From: Pseudopedobacter sp037968815 | GTDB taxonomy: Bacteria > Bacteroidota > Bacteroidia > Sphingobacteriales > Sphingobacteriaceae | DNA: 64,000 nt | Reading direction: 5' to 3' | Assembly: GCA_037968815.1 (NCBI GenBank) | Contig: JBBKWF010000002.1 | Location: 1-64,000, forward strand | Part shown: positions 27,719-34,916 of the stretch, one piece after another | Position numbering within the stretch: the stretch's first letter is position 1 | How the letters are laid out: each line of letters starts with the position of its first letter | Program-made: the position numbers and the translations under genes | The notes under the pieces: generated by a model | The model's input: the letters and a program-made list of their open reading frames with translations, nothing else | Told to the model about the DNA's origin: nothing | Databases searched by the model: none

Positions 27719-28852
27719 ATGTCATTCTCTACCCTCGGTTTACCAAAATATCTTCTAAATGCTCTTGAACAAAACAATCTTACAAACCCATACCCTATTC
27801 AGGAGCAAGCCATTCCTGAAATTCTGAATAAAAAAGATGTATTGGGGATTGCCAAAACAGGGTCAGGAAAAACAGCAAGCTTTGTATTGCCTATTCTTGC
27901 CAATTTAGAAGGTCAGCCTAAATTAAAAGACCGGCATATTGCGGTGCTTGTCCTAGTTCCAACAAGAGAGCTGGCTTTACAAGTGAATGAAGTTTTTAAT
28001 ACTTTTAGCAAATCACTCCCTTTTACCTGCAAAACAATGGCAGTTTATGGTGGTACATCGGTAAATGTACAAATGAAGACGATGAGTAATATCAGCGTTC
28101 TGATTGCTACACCTGGTAGGTTATTAGATTTAATTTCCTCCAATGCTGTTCATCTAAGTGAAGTAAAAACTTTTGTGATAGACGAGGCTGATAAAATGCT
28201 TAACCTCGGATTTAAAAAGGAACTGGATGAAATCATTGCGCTTTTGCCGGCAAAAAAACAAAACCTACTTTTTTCGGCCACGCTTAATCCTAACATTGAA
28301 AGCATACAGCGGGTAATGTTAAATGAGCCTTCAATTATCCATATCGTTTCTGAAGAGAGTAGTGTCGATTTGATTAACCAAACGGCCTATGCAGTTTCTG
28401 CGGAGAAAAAAGGCCCATTACTAAGGCATCTTATTGAAAGCAAAAACATGGAACAGGTGCTCATATTCACCTCTTCGGTTTTTCAGGCGGATGCTGTTAC
28501 CAAAAAGCTCAATCATAATAACATTCAAGCGAAAGCTATTCATAGTAAGAAAAGTCAGTTTGCCAGAACAATGGCGCTAGAAAATTTTAAAGAAGGTAAG
28601 TTGAGAGTTTTAGTGGCTACGGATCTTCTTTCTAGGGGGATCGATATTAAATTTCTACCGTATGTGATCAATTACGAGTTGCCACGCTCGCCCAAAGATT
28701 ACATCCATCGTATAGGAAGAACTGGACGTTCAGAAAACCCCGGCGAAGCCATCTCTCTGATTACACCAGATGAAGAGCATCATTTTAAGGTGATCCAAAA
28801 GAAAATGAAAACAACAGTTGAGTTGATTGATTCGGTGGAGTTGGGTATTTGA
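27719..28852 (+). CDS. DEAD-box ATP-dependent RNA helicase
   Basis: This helicase is 377 residues. Ordered motifs are the Q motif (NPYPIQEQAIPEIL), motif I AKTGSGKT, Ia PTRELALQ, II DEADKML, III SAT, IV VLIFTSS, V ATDLLSRGID and VI HRIGRTGR. There is almost no C-terminal extension beyond the two RecA-like domains, so it is of the short RhlE-like type. Roles in ribosome assembly or RNA turnover are known for the family, but the specific role here is unknown. It lies alone between repeat R2 and the convergent ThuA gene. Confidence 0.92.
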   Translation: MSFSTLGLPKYLLNALEQNNLTNPYPIQEQAIPEILNKKDVLGIAKTGSGKTASFVLPILANLEGQPKLKDRHIAVLVLVPTRELALQVNEVFNTFSKSLPFTCKTMAVYGGTSVNVQMKTMSNISVLIATPGRLLDLISSNAVHLSEVKTFVIDEADKMLNLGFKKELDEIIALLPAKKQNLLFSATLNPNIESIQRVMLNEPSIIHIVSEESSVDLINQTAYAVSAEKKGPLLRHLIESKNMEQVLIFTSSVFQADAVTKKLNHNNIQAKAIHSKKSQFARTMALENFKEGKLRVLVATDLLSRGIDIKFLPYVINYELPRSPKDYIHRIGRTGRSENPGEAISLITPDEEHHFKVIQKKMKTTVELIDSVELGI

Positions 28853-28885
28853 TTAGAACCCAGATAATGACACTAAGTTGAACTG

Positions 28886-29596
28886 CTACTTCTCAGCAGC
28901 CCAAATAACTGCTTCCTGTATCATTTTTACGAAATCTGGATCGATGTAGCTTTCTTTAGTGTGACCTAAAGTTGTGGTGAAAATTTTTCCTCCTTCATAC
29001 ATTTGATACCATATCACAGGATGATATGAGCCCATAGTACCCCCTTCATAAGTGTTTTCATCGACCGTTGCAAGCACAACTGCGTTTGGGTTAACCGGCT
29101 CCCTAAAGTTATACCATTCATCAAAATGTAGCCAAGTTTTACTCAAGTGTTTCACCGCTTTAAAATCATCATTTATAATATTTATCGTGGCTTTTTGTTG
29201 TTTTGGGTGACTTTTAAAAGCTCCGCCTACCATATCAACATACCATTTCCACTCCATCTCTGTATCAGTTGCGGCGTGTATGGCAACAAAGCCGCCACCT
29301 TTATGTATATACTTTTGTAAAGCCTTTTTTTGATCAGCACCAAATATATCGCCCGTTGTATTTAAGAAAACCAATACATCAAATTTAGAAAGATCCTTTT
29401 TATTGAATATTAATGAATCCTCGGAAAAGGTAAGCTTCCAATTTTCAGATTCGGCCATTTTACTAAACATGTTTTTTCCATCTGCTATGGAAGCATGTCT
29501 ATAACCGTTTGTTTTACTGAATACCAGAATGTTTTGTTGTGCTTTTAGGAAAAAAACAGACATTACTAGAACAACCAGAAGAGTAAGTTTTTTCAT
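28886..29596 (-). CDS. Secreted ThuA-domain protein
   Basis: I choose the ATG at 29596, which gives a clear signal peptide (MKKLTLLVVLVMSVFFLKAQ). The longer frame from 29674 has an unlikely N-terminus. The mature part is about 217 residues and entirely ThuA-like: ILVFSKTNGYRHASI, FLNTTGDIF, YIHKGGGFVAIHAATDTE, HFDEWYNF and MYEGGKIFTTTLGHTKESY. ThuA domains have a glutamine-amidotransferase-like fold and are often linked to sugar metabolism in Bacteroidota; the catalytic activity of most is unknown. It is convergent with the helicase gene. Confidence 0.85.
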   Translation of the reverse strand: MKKLTLLVVLVMSVFFLKAQQNILVFSKTNGYRHASIADGKNMFSKMAESENWKLTFSEDSLIFNKKDLSKFDVLVFLNTTGDIFGADQKKALQKYIHKGGGFVAIHAATDTEMEWKWYVDMVGGAFKSHPKQQKATINIINDDFKAVKHLSKTWLHFDEWYNFREPVNPNAVVLATVDENTYEGGTMGSYHPVIWYQMYEGGKIFTTTLGHTKESYIDPDFVKMIQEAVIWAAEK

Positions 29597-29738
29597 AATA
29601 AATTCAATTATAGTTGTAAGATATGTATTTCTACAGGAGTGTTTAAAACTTAAAGCTATGAAAATCTTTAGCACATTTAGAACTTACAACATAGATTTTA
29701 TTGATGTAAATTATTATAATGACAGGGAGATATTTAAA

Positions 29739-30521
29739 TTACTCCCAAAAAGGGTCGTCTGATTTATCTACAAACTTTTCTTCTACATGGAACATTTCAA
29801 TATCATTCAACTGCTCTTCTGTAGCATTTTTTTGGACTTCATTAAACACCACACGTTCTTCAAACCTTACGTGGTTTTGTAAGGTTTCTTCAATTTTACG
29901 TAAGTTGTTTTCTACATCATCAGTAGCTGTAAAAAGTGCTACTAAGCTGTGATGGTCGTTTTTAGCTTGCTTAATTAAAGGATGATCATCTCCTAAAACA
30001 GGAAAAACATATTTCTCTTCGATTTCAAAATGCGGTATCAAATGGTTTTCGAAAAACCAATTAGCATATATTTTAATCCTTTCGGCAGATGCGCCTTTAG
30101 CAAAACCATTTTTTATTTTCCAGCACAATAAAAGCGCATGATGATGCTCTCTACTCAAGGGTTTCAGCTTTTCGCTACGTTTAATAGGTTTTTCTTTGGT
30201 GGCTGGCTTTTTCTTTAAACGCTCAACAATTTTATAAGTATCAGCATCTGCATAAGTGCCGTAACCGTTAACTACAATCCCTTTTATCCCATGTTTTTGA
30301 GATGATATTGCATAAACAATCATTTCGTCACCAGGGTCGGTCTCCCCTTCAAAGCGGTGGGTTTCATCAATCACAAATTCATCTGGCGATAGTTGTTTCG
30401 CAGTTTGTTTACACACCAAGCAGTCTTGCTCCTTTAAAACTTCAAAATCAGTAGTATATCCTTTTTGTGCAAGTTGGTTAATTGCTTCGCTTACGGTATC
30501 GTAATAATTTGTTGTTTTCAT
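29739..30521 (-). CDS. Fusion of a small PRPP-synthetase-annotated domain with a hemerythrin domain
   Basis: The protein is 260 residues with two parts. Residues 1 to about 105 (YYDTVSEAINQLAQKGYTTD, DETHRFEGETDPGDEMIVYA, HGIKGIVVNGYGTYAD) match a short Bacteroidota family often labelled phosphoribosylpyrophosphate synthetase although it is too small to be one. Residues from about 120 form a hemerythrin-like four-helix bundle with metal-ligand candidates in REHHHALLL, HLIPHFEIEEKYVFP, DHHSLVAL and NHVRFEERVVF. Hemerythrin domains bind two irons and sense or hold O2 or NO. It is the last gene of the nitrosative-stress group, 69 nt after the Rrf2 regulator. Confidence 0.8.
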   Translation of the reverse strand: MKTTNYYDTVSEAINQLAQKGYTTDFEVLKEQDCLVCKQTAKQLSPDEFVIDETHRFEGETDPGDEMIVYAISSQKHGIKGIVVNGYGTYADADTYKIVERLKKKPATKEKPIKRSEKLKPLSREHHHALLLCWKIKNGFAKGASAERIKIYANWFFENHLIPHFEIEEKYVFPVLGDDHPLIKQAKNDHHSLVALFTATDDVENNLRKIEETLQNHVRFEERVVFNEVQKNATEEQLNDIEMFHVEEKFVDKSDDPFWE

Positions 30522-30590
30522 GGTGCTTATTTTAAAATCATTGTTTAGATCAATGGTAAGTTAACTCTACAGCCAAGGTTTAGTAAAAAC

Positions 30591-31022
30591 CTAACCTATT
30601 AAATGCGCTAAACCATTTTCTACAGGTTCGCATAAAACATTAATGCTATTCTCAGTAAATATATTCTCTATGATTTCGCGACCTTTTCTGTACTCATTAT
30701 GTATAGGGCAAGGGTGTGTAGCCGAACATTGACTTAAACCTAAACCACATCCAGTAAAAACATCTCTACCATCAATAGTGTTTACAATATTGATAATGGG
30801 TTGCTCACGTTGCTCTTCGGTAATAAAAAAACCACCGGTTGGACCTTTAATGCTGTTTATTATCTTTTGCTTTACTAAGTTCTGCAAAATTTTACTCACA
30901 GTATGTTCACTTGCGTTGATGTTTTGCGCAACTTCTTTTACTCCCGCTTTCTCGTTTCTGTCTGCTTTTGATGCCAAATAAATCACCGATTTAATAGCAG
31001 TTTTACAAGTGTTAGTTAACAT
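30591..31022 (-). CDS. Rrf2-family transcriptional regulator, NsrR/IscR-like
   Basis: This 143-residue regulator has a winged helix at its N-terminus (KSVIYLASKADRNEKAGVKE, SEHTVSKILQNLVKQ). Three cysteines in TGCGLGLSQCSATHPCPIH (C-x6-C-x5-C) are placed like the iron-sulfur ligands of NsrR and IscR (C-x5-C-x5-C). Such proteins lose DNA binding when NO or oxidants damage the cluster. Its place in an operon of NO and Fe-S repair genes makes an NO-sensing repressor the best guess. It begins 1 nt after the SufT-like gene, so it is likely autoregulated through the promoter upstream of 34440. Confidence 0.88.
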   Translation of the reverse strand: MLTNTCKTAIKSVIYLASKADRNEKAGVKEVAQNINASEHTVSKILQNLVKQKIINSIKGPTGGFFITEEQREQPIINIVNTIDGRDVFTGCGLGLSQCSATHPCPIHNEYRKGREIIENIFTENSINVLCEPVENGLAHLIG

Positions 31023-31023
31023 A

Positions 31024-31347
31024 TTATGCGTTTAAAAATTTATTTCCTTCTTCAGAGATCATATCTGGGCTCCATACCGGCTCAAAAATGAGCTCTACCT
31101 TAATTTCGTAATCTAAAAAGCTCTCTTGCATTGCTTGTTTAGTTGCGTCCACAATAGATTCCCCCATCGGGCAAAACTGCGTAGTAAGCGTCATAATCAC
31201 GGTGATTAAATGCTCCTCTTCGTTAAACTGAATTTCATATACTAAGCCCAAGTCCACAATATTCAGTCCAATCTCTGGATCTATTACATGGTATATACCT
31301 GTGAGTGCAATGGTGCTTTTTAGCTCGTTATTTGTTACTACGCTCAT
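31024..31347 (-). CDS. MIP18/PaaD-like metal-sulfur cluster assembly factor (SufT type)
   Basis: This 107-residue DUF59 protein has IDPEIGLNIVDLGLVYEIQF near the N-terminus and TTQFCPMGESIVDATKQA with the conserved Cys near residue 60. DUF59 proteins help mature Fe-S proteins. Its start overlaps the stop of the upstream membrane-protein gene by 4 nt, and the Rrf2 gene follows after 1 nt, so all three are translationally coupled. Next to the RIC di-iron repair protein it fits a set that rebuilds clusters after nitrosative damage. Confidence 0.85.
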   Translation of the reverse strand: MSVVTNNELKSTIALTGIYHVIDPEIGLNIVDLGLVYEIQFNEEEHLITVIMTLTTQFCPMGESIVDATKQAMQESFLDYEIKVELIFEPVWSPDMISEEGNKFLNA

Positions 31348-32627
31348 TTTAATTTAGATTGATGAAATAGAATAATAAACACATTTATATTATAAAACAA
31401 GGCATTTAACAGCAATAAAGCGGCACCAACATTCAATGCAATAACATTGGTATTTAAAATACCAAAGCTAAGGATAACAAAACCTAAAAGATAACTGATT
31501 ACGTTAGCAATGAAAATATTGTTTTTGAAAAGTTCTTTCGGATTTGGAGTTTTACCAAGCCCTGCAATATCGTGATAAACCTTATTCCAAACGATAAAGG
31601 GAAGGGTTTTAAAAGTCATGCCGAGGATGATTGCAGTAATCCAACCGAAAAATATGGTAAAACCATAAAGCATTATAAATTGCTGATGTCCCAATGTGCT
31701 GAAAATTAATATAATACCAATAATAACAACCAGCGGAACACCTATTAAAGCCACAGAAAGCATAGAAGTTTGTACTTGTTCATCTACTTTTTTACGGATT
31801 CTTTTTTGATATGCTTTATAAATAAAATGCCCAAATAGAACTACCGCCACCCCAATCAATATCACCGGAACTAAACTAACTAAATGATTTGCGCCGTAAA
31901 TAAAAGTAGCGATGAAACTGATTAAACCCGTATTTATTAAGCCATAAATCCACCATAGCGTGTTTTGATTCTCGTACTTGGAGATTAAAAACATAGGAAT
32001 TAACCTTGCGCCAACACCAATAATCATTAATAAAAACCAACCGACAATCCCTAAATGTGCGTGTAGAGACAGGTAATGAATTGATGCTTCTTTAAAAATT
32101 GGCGTTTGAAAATTGTAAACAAGCAACAAACCCACAATGGTGGTTACCAACAACCAAATTACTGCTGTAAACGCCGAAACAGCGTGTACATTATGTTTTT
32201 TTGTTCTTACAATACTGATGGTTAAGTTAATTAAGTAACTAATTACAGCTAGGTTAATTAAAATTGCACCTACTTGGGCTATTAAGCCAAAATCAAAAAC
32301 ATAGAAAGCATAAACTAACAATGGAATGCCTATTGCGCCAAATATAAAAGACGCATAAGCCAAAATGTTACTATGTAGCTTACCTTCAATTAATACCGGG
32401 AACAATTGGTGGCTTGCGCCTAAAATCATCATGGTGCCCCACCCCAAAGCCATAGTATGAGTAATAGCCAACGCTTTTGCGTTAAAATGATGTTGTGTAA
32501 AAGCTCCAACATCGCCCATCATTAAAATGGTAGCGACTAAAAATGACAAAGCCGCATATGCATAAAACGGAAGTACCACACGGTAATCGGTGTTTTTTAT
32601 CGGGCTATTTGCGCCTGCTATAAACAT
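31344..32627 (-). CDS. NnrS-like / heme-copper-oxidase-related membrane protein
   Basis: This 427-residue protein has about 12 membrane helices. Histidines sit inside helices in the style of heme proteins: THTMALGWGTMMILGASHQL near residue 58 and SLHAHLGIVGWFLLMIIGVG near 190. The pattern resembles NnrS and the single-subunit oxidase-like proteins seen next to NO-stress genes in Bacteroidota. NnrS proteins bind heme and copper and protect against NO. It lacks the full set of cytochrome oxidase subunit I ligands that I would expect, so an active oxidase is unlikely. It starts 1 nt after the DUF2249 gene. Confidence 0.7.
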   Translation of the reverse strand: MFIAGANSPIKNTDYRVVLPFYAYAALSFLVATILMMGDVGAFTQHHFNAKALAITHTMALGWGTMMILGASHQLFPVLIEGKLHSNILAYASFIFGAIGIPLLVYAFYVFDFGLIAQVGAILINLAVISYLINLTISIVRTKKHNVHAVSAFTAVIWLLVTTIVGLLLVYNFQTPIFKEASIHYLSLHAHLGIVGWFLLMIIGVGARLIPMFLISKYENQNTLWWIYGLINTGLISFIATFIYGANHLVSLVPVILIGVAVVLFGHFIYKAYQKRIRKKVDEQVQTSMLSVALIGVPLVVIIGIILIFSTLGHQQFIMLYGFTIFFGWITAIILGMTFKTLPFIVWNKVYHDIAGLGKTPNPKELFKNNIFIANVISYLLGFVILSFGILNTNVIALNVGAALLLLNALFYNINVFIILFHQSKLK

Positions 32628-32628
32628 T

Positions 32629-33441
32629 TTAGTCTTTGTAAATTAAAAGATGTACTTCGCCGTCGCTTATTTCTTGGATGCGGTATTCAAAACCTTGTTC
32701 TGCCAGCTCGGGCAGTAAAAACACCGGGATTCTTTTATGATAAACAAACAAAGCTTTGTCTATTGCTAAGTTCTCCAATTCGCCTAAAATGGTGTGCATA
32801 GGTTGTGGCATTTCCATTTCCCGTACATCAACTTTTACCATCTTATCTTTAAAACGAGTAATTAATGCTCCCCATCCACTGCCTTCTGTTGTTTCAATTG
32901 GCTCGTCGTCCACTTCTTTGGCTTCTTCTGGTTTATAAAAATAGGTTTCGATAAGGTCATCCTTAATTTTATCAATGTAAACTATAAAATCTTTTTTCTC
33001 TAGCATTTTAACCAGCGGAATAGGTTCAAAAGTATTGATGATTTTTAATGCTTGACCAGCATTTATGGTCTTAATTTTCTCTAAAATCAAACTCAACGGA
33101 TCCTTACCGGCACTCAATAGTTCACGAACATCAAAGTCCACAATGTGTGCTTTGCTTAGTTGGGCCACAAAAGAAGGGACATCTTTTTGATCGAGTTCAA
33201 CGGGAGCCGTTGTAGCATCAACCTCGAAACCAAGCGGTTTTAATTTCGCAAAAAACTCATCAACACTATGTCCAACCATTTTAGATGCCATTGCAATACT
33301 GGTTCTGTTTGCCAATATTTTTCTGAGAATTGGGTTTCTAAGTTTCTCTAGTTTCGGGTTGATACTTACAATTGCTTCCAACGCATCTGGATTAGCTTTT
33401 ATGATTTTCCCGATTTTAGAATTTACATCTATTTTTTCCAT
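32629..33441 (-). CDS. DUF1858 / tandem DUF2249 protein
   Basis: This 270-residue cytoplasmic protein has three parts: a DUF1858-like N-terminus (VNSKIGKIIKANPDALEAIV, residues 1-75), a first DUF2249 domain (HIVDFDVRELLSAGKDPLSL, about 90-165) and a second (MVKVDVREMEMPQPMHTILG, about 198-270). DUF2249 domains are TusA-like folds frequent near hemerythrin, nitrite/NO reduction and Rrf2 genes. A role as a redox or sulfur carrier is suggested but unproven. It is the second gene of the operon, 51 nt after ric. Confidence 0.8.
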   Translation of the reverse strand: MEKIDVNSKIGKIIKANPDALEAIVSINPKLEKLRNPILRKILANRTSIAMASKMVGHSVDEFFAKLKPLGFEVDATTAPVELDQKDVPSFVAQLSKAHIVDFDVRELLSAGKDPLSLILEKIKTINAGQALKIINTFEPIPLVKMLEKKDFIVYIDKIKDDLIETYFYKPEEAKEVDDEPIETTEGSGWGALITRFKDKMVKVDVREMEMPQPMHTILGELENLAIDKALFVYHKRIPVFLLPELAEQGFEYRIQEISDGEVHLLIYKD

Positions 33442-33492
33442 GACACTTTTTTATTCTTTTTATCGTTGGGTTAAAGCCCGATACAACTGAAT

Positions 33493-34440
33493 TTATTTAG
33501 CCTGTAAGTCCTCTTGCAATTTAACCATTTTAGGAAACAGGATATTGTTCTCTAAGTGAATATGCAAGAACAAATCATCTTCAAATTCCTGCAAAAGCTT
33601 AAAAGTAAGTGCATAAGTTGCGCAAGAATCTTCTGGCAAAGTATAATCATTAGTAATTAAACGTATGCGCTCCAGCATTCTGCCAACTGTATCATGCTCT
33701 TTTTCCATCTCGGCAATAGTCGCCAGTTTATCGTTATCCAAAACAGTGTTATTATCGGCTTTAGCTAATCCTTTAGCATAAGCGAAAACAACCTCTTCCT
33801 CTTCGCCCATGTGGTGCGACATTTCTATTGCGATAGAATTGGTTAGTTGAAAAACCTCAGCTAACTCTGGATGACTATGACCGTGAACTTGAGTGATTTT
33901 TTTAGTGTAAGCCAACAAATCTGGAAGGCTTTTTTTAACATAACTATGGTGCGTGTTCACAATGTAATCTGATAAAAAATCAATTGCCCAATCATCATAA
34001 GGCACACCTCTAGTAACTGGTGCTTTATCGATTTGTTGTAGTTCTTGATCGATTTTTTTGAAATCTAAATCTTTTTCATCGCAAACTTGTCTTACAGTTT
34101 TCTTCCCTCCGCAGCAAAAATCTATACCGTATTTTTTGAAAACCTCTGCTTTACGTAAATCTTTAACAGCTATTTCTCCAAGAGTCTCCTCGTTTTCTCC
34201 GGCTACGTTTTTACGGATTTTGATTCTAAACCATGTTGGACCTTGCTCCAAATATTCCCAAGTAAATACGTTTCCTCTTTCTCCTAAAAGCTGATAGTAT
34301 AATGGTTTTGGGTCGTGATCGTTATGGATGGTTAAACTTTCGCTTTCGGCTAAATCATCATAACGTTGAAAAATTGTAGGGTGTTTTACTCTTGGCTCTA
34401 AAAGGGTAACGTCTAAAATATTCTCTAATGTAGCTTCCAT
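33493..34440 (-). CDS. RIC-type di-iron protein (ScdA/YtfE) with an extra N-terminal DUF2249 domain
   Basis: The protein has 315 residues; standard RIC proteins have about 220-240. Residues 1-80 form a DUF2249-like domain (KPLYYQLLGERGNVFTWEYL). Residues 87-140 are the ScdA N-terminal domain with the conserved FCCGG at 108-112. Residues 150-315 form the hemerythrin-like bundle with ligand candidates in NTHHSYV, HGHSHPE, SHHMGEEEE, KEHD and HIHLENNILFP. RIC proteins deliver iron to repair Fe-S clusters damaged by NO or peroxide. It is the first gene of the minus-strand operon, with a TACTTTTG promoter element and an inverted repeat just upstream. Confidence 0.9.
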   Translation of the reverse strand: MEATLENILDVTLLEPRVKHPTIFQRYDDLAESESLTIHNDHDPKPLYYQLLGERGNVFTWEYLEQGPTWFRIKIRKNVAGENEETLGEIAVKDLRKAEVFKKYGIDFCCGGKKTVRQVCDEKDLDFKKIDQELQQIDKAPVTRGVPYDDWAIDFLSDYIVNTHHSYVKKSLPDLLAYTKKITQVHGHSHPELAEVFQLTNSIAIEMSHHMGEEEEVVFAYAKGLAKADNNTVLDNDKLATIAEMEKEHDTVGRMLERIRLITNDYTLPEDSCATYALTFKLLQEFEDDLFLHIHLENNILFPKMVKLQEDLQAK

Positions 34441-34494
34441 TTTTAATTCGTTTGAATGTTCAATATGGAAGTAAAGGTAGGTTTATTTTTTAAA

Positions 34495-34515
34495 CAAAAG
34501 TATTGCGGTACTTTT
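34495..34515 (-). promoter_or_regulatory. Promoter -7 box overlapped by an inverted repeat (candidate NO-responsive operator)
   Basis: On the minus strand TACTTTTG (34502-34495) matches the Bacteroidota -7 consensus, 55 nt upstream of ric. AAAAGTA (34496-34502) and TACTTTT (34509-34515) form a perfect 7-bp inverted repeat with a 6-nt spacer over this box. That is the placement expected of a repressor site. The Rrf2 protein of the same operon is the obvious candidate. No TTTG is found at the ideal spacing. Confidence 0.5.
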
Positions 34516-34649
34516 AATATTTTAATAGAAATGTCAAAATTTCAAGATTACGGATTTCACTAACAAGTGAATAAAGATTATTGCCAAAATAATTTATGTA
34601 TTTACTATTTGGGCACTCACTTAGAAGTCAATCATGATTGAAGAAACCC

Positions 34650-34916
34650 CTACAACAACCCAGCTTTCCCCTTTTCAATACGCTTGATATTATAAACGTA
34701 CATATACTCTACCTTTTGCCTAGCCCAAGGTGTTTTACGTAAAAACTTCAAACTTGATTTTACACTAGGGTTTTCAGAAAAGCATTTAACAGGGATTTGC
34801 GTTGCCATTTTCTCCCACCCTATATAGCTAGATAAGTCAGTAACTATCGTTTCTAAAGTTAACCCGTGTAAAGGGTTGTTTTGTTGTGTTCCGGCCTTTT
34901 TCTCTTCTTCCATCAT
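34650..34916 (-). CDS. VF530-family DNA-binding protein
   Basis: The 88-residue protein matches the VF530 (DUF2132) family: NNPLHGLTLETIVTDLSSYI, GWEKMATQIPVKCFSENPSV, KSSLKFLRKTPWARQKVE and a final YVYNIKR. These small proteins fold as a helical bundle and are annotated as DNA-binding from structural similarity; their function is poorly known. Its start overlaps the last base of the acyltransferase stop, so the two are co-transcribed. Confidence 0.88.
   Translation of the reverse strand: MMEEEKKAGTQQNNPLHGLTLETIVTDLSSYIGWEKMATQIPVKCFSENPSVKSSLKFLRKTPWARQKVEYMYVYNIKRIEKGKAGLL

Noticed and set aside
29597..29674. N-terminal extension of the ThuA protein
   Set aside because: It would bury the signal peptide behind 26 residues; the ATG at 29596 is preferred.
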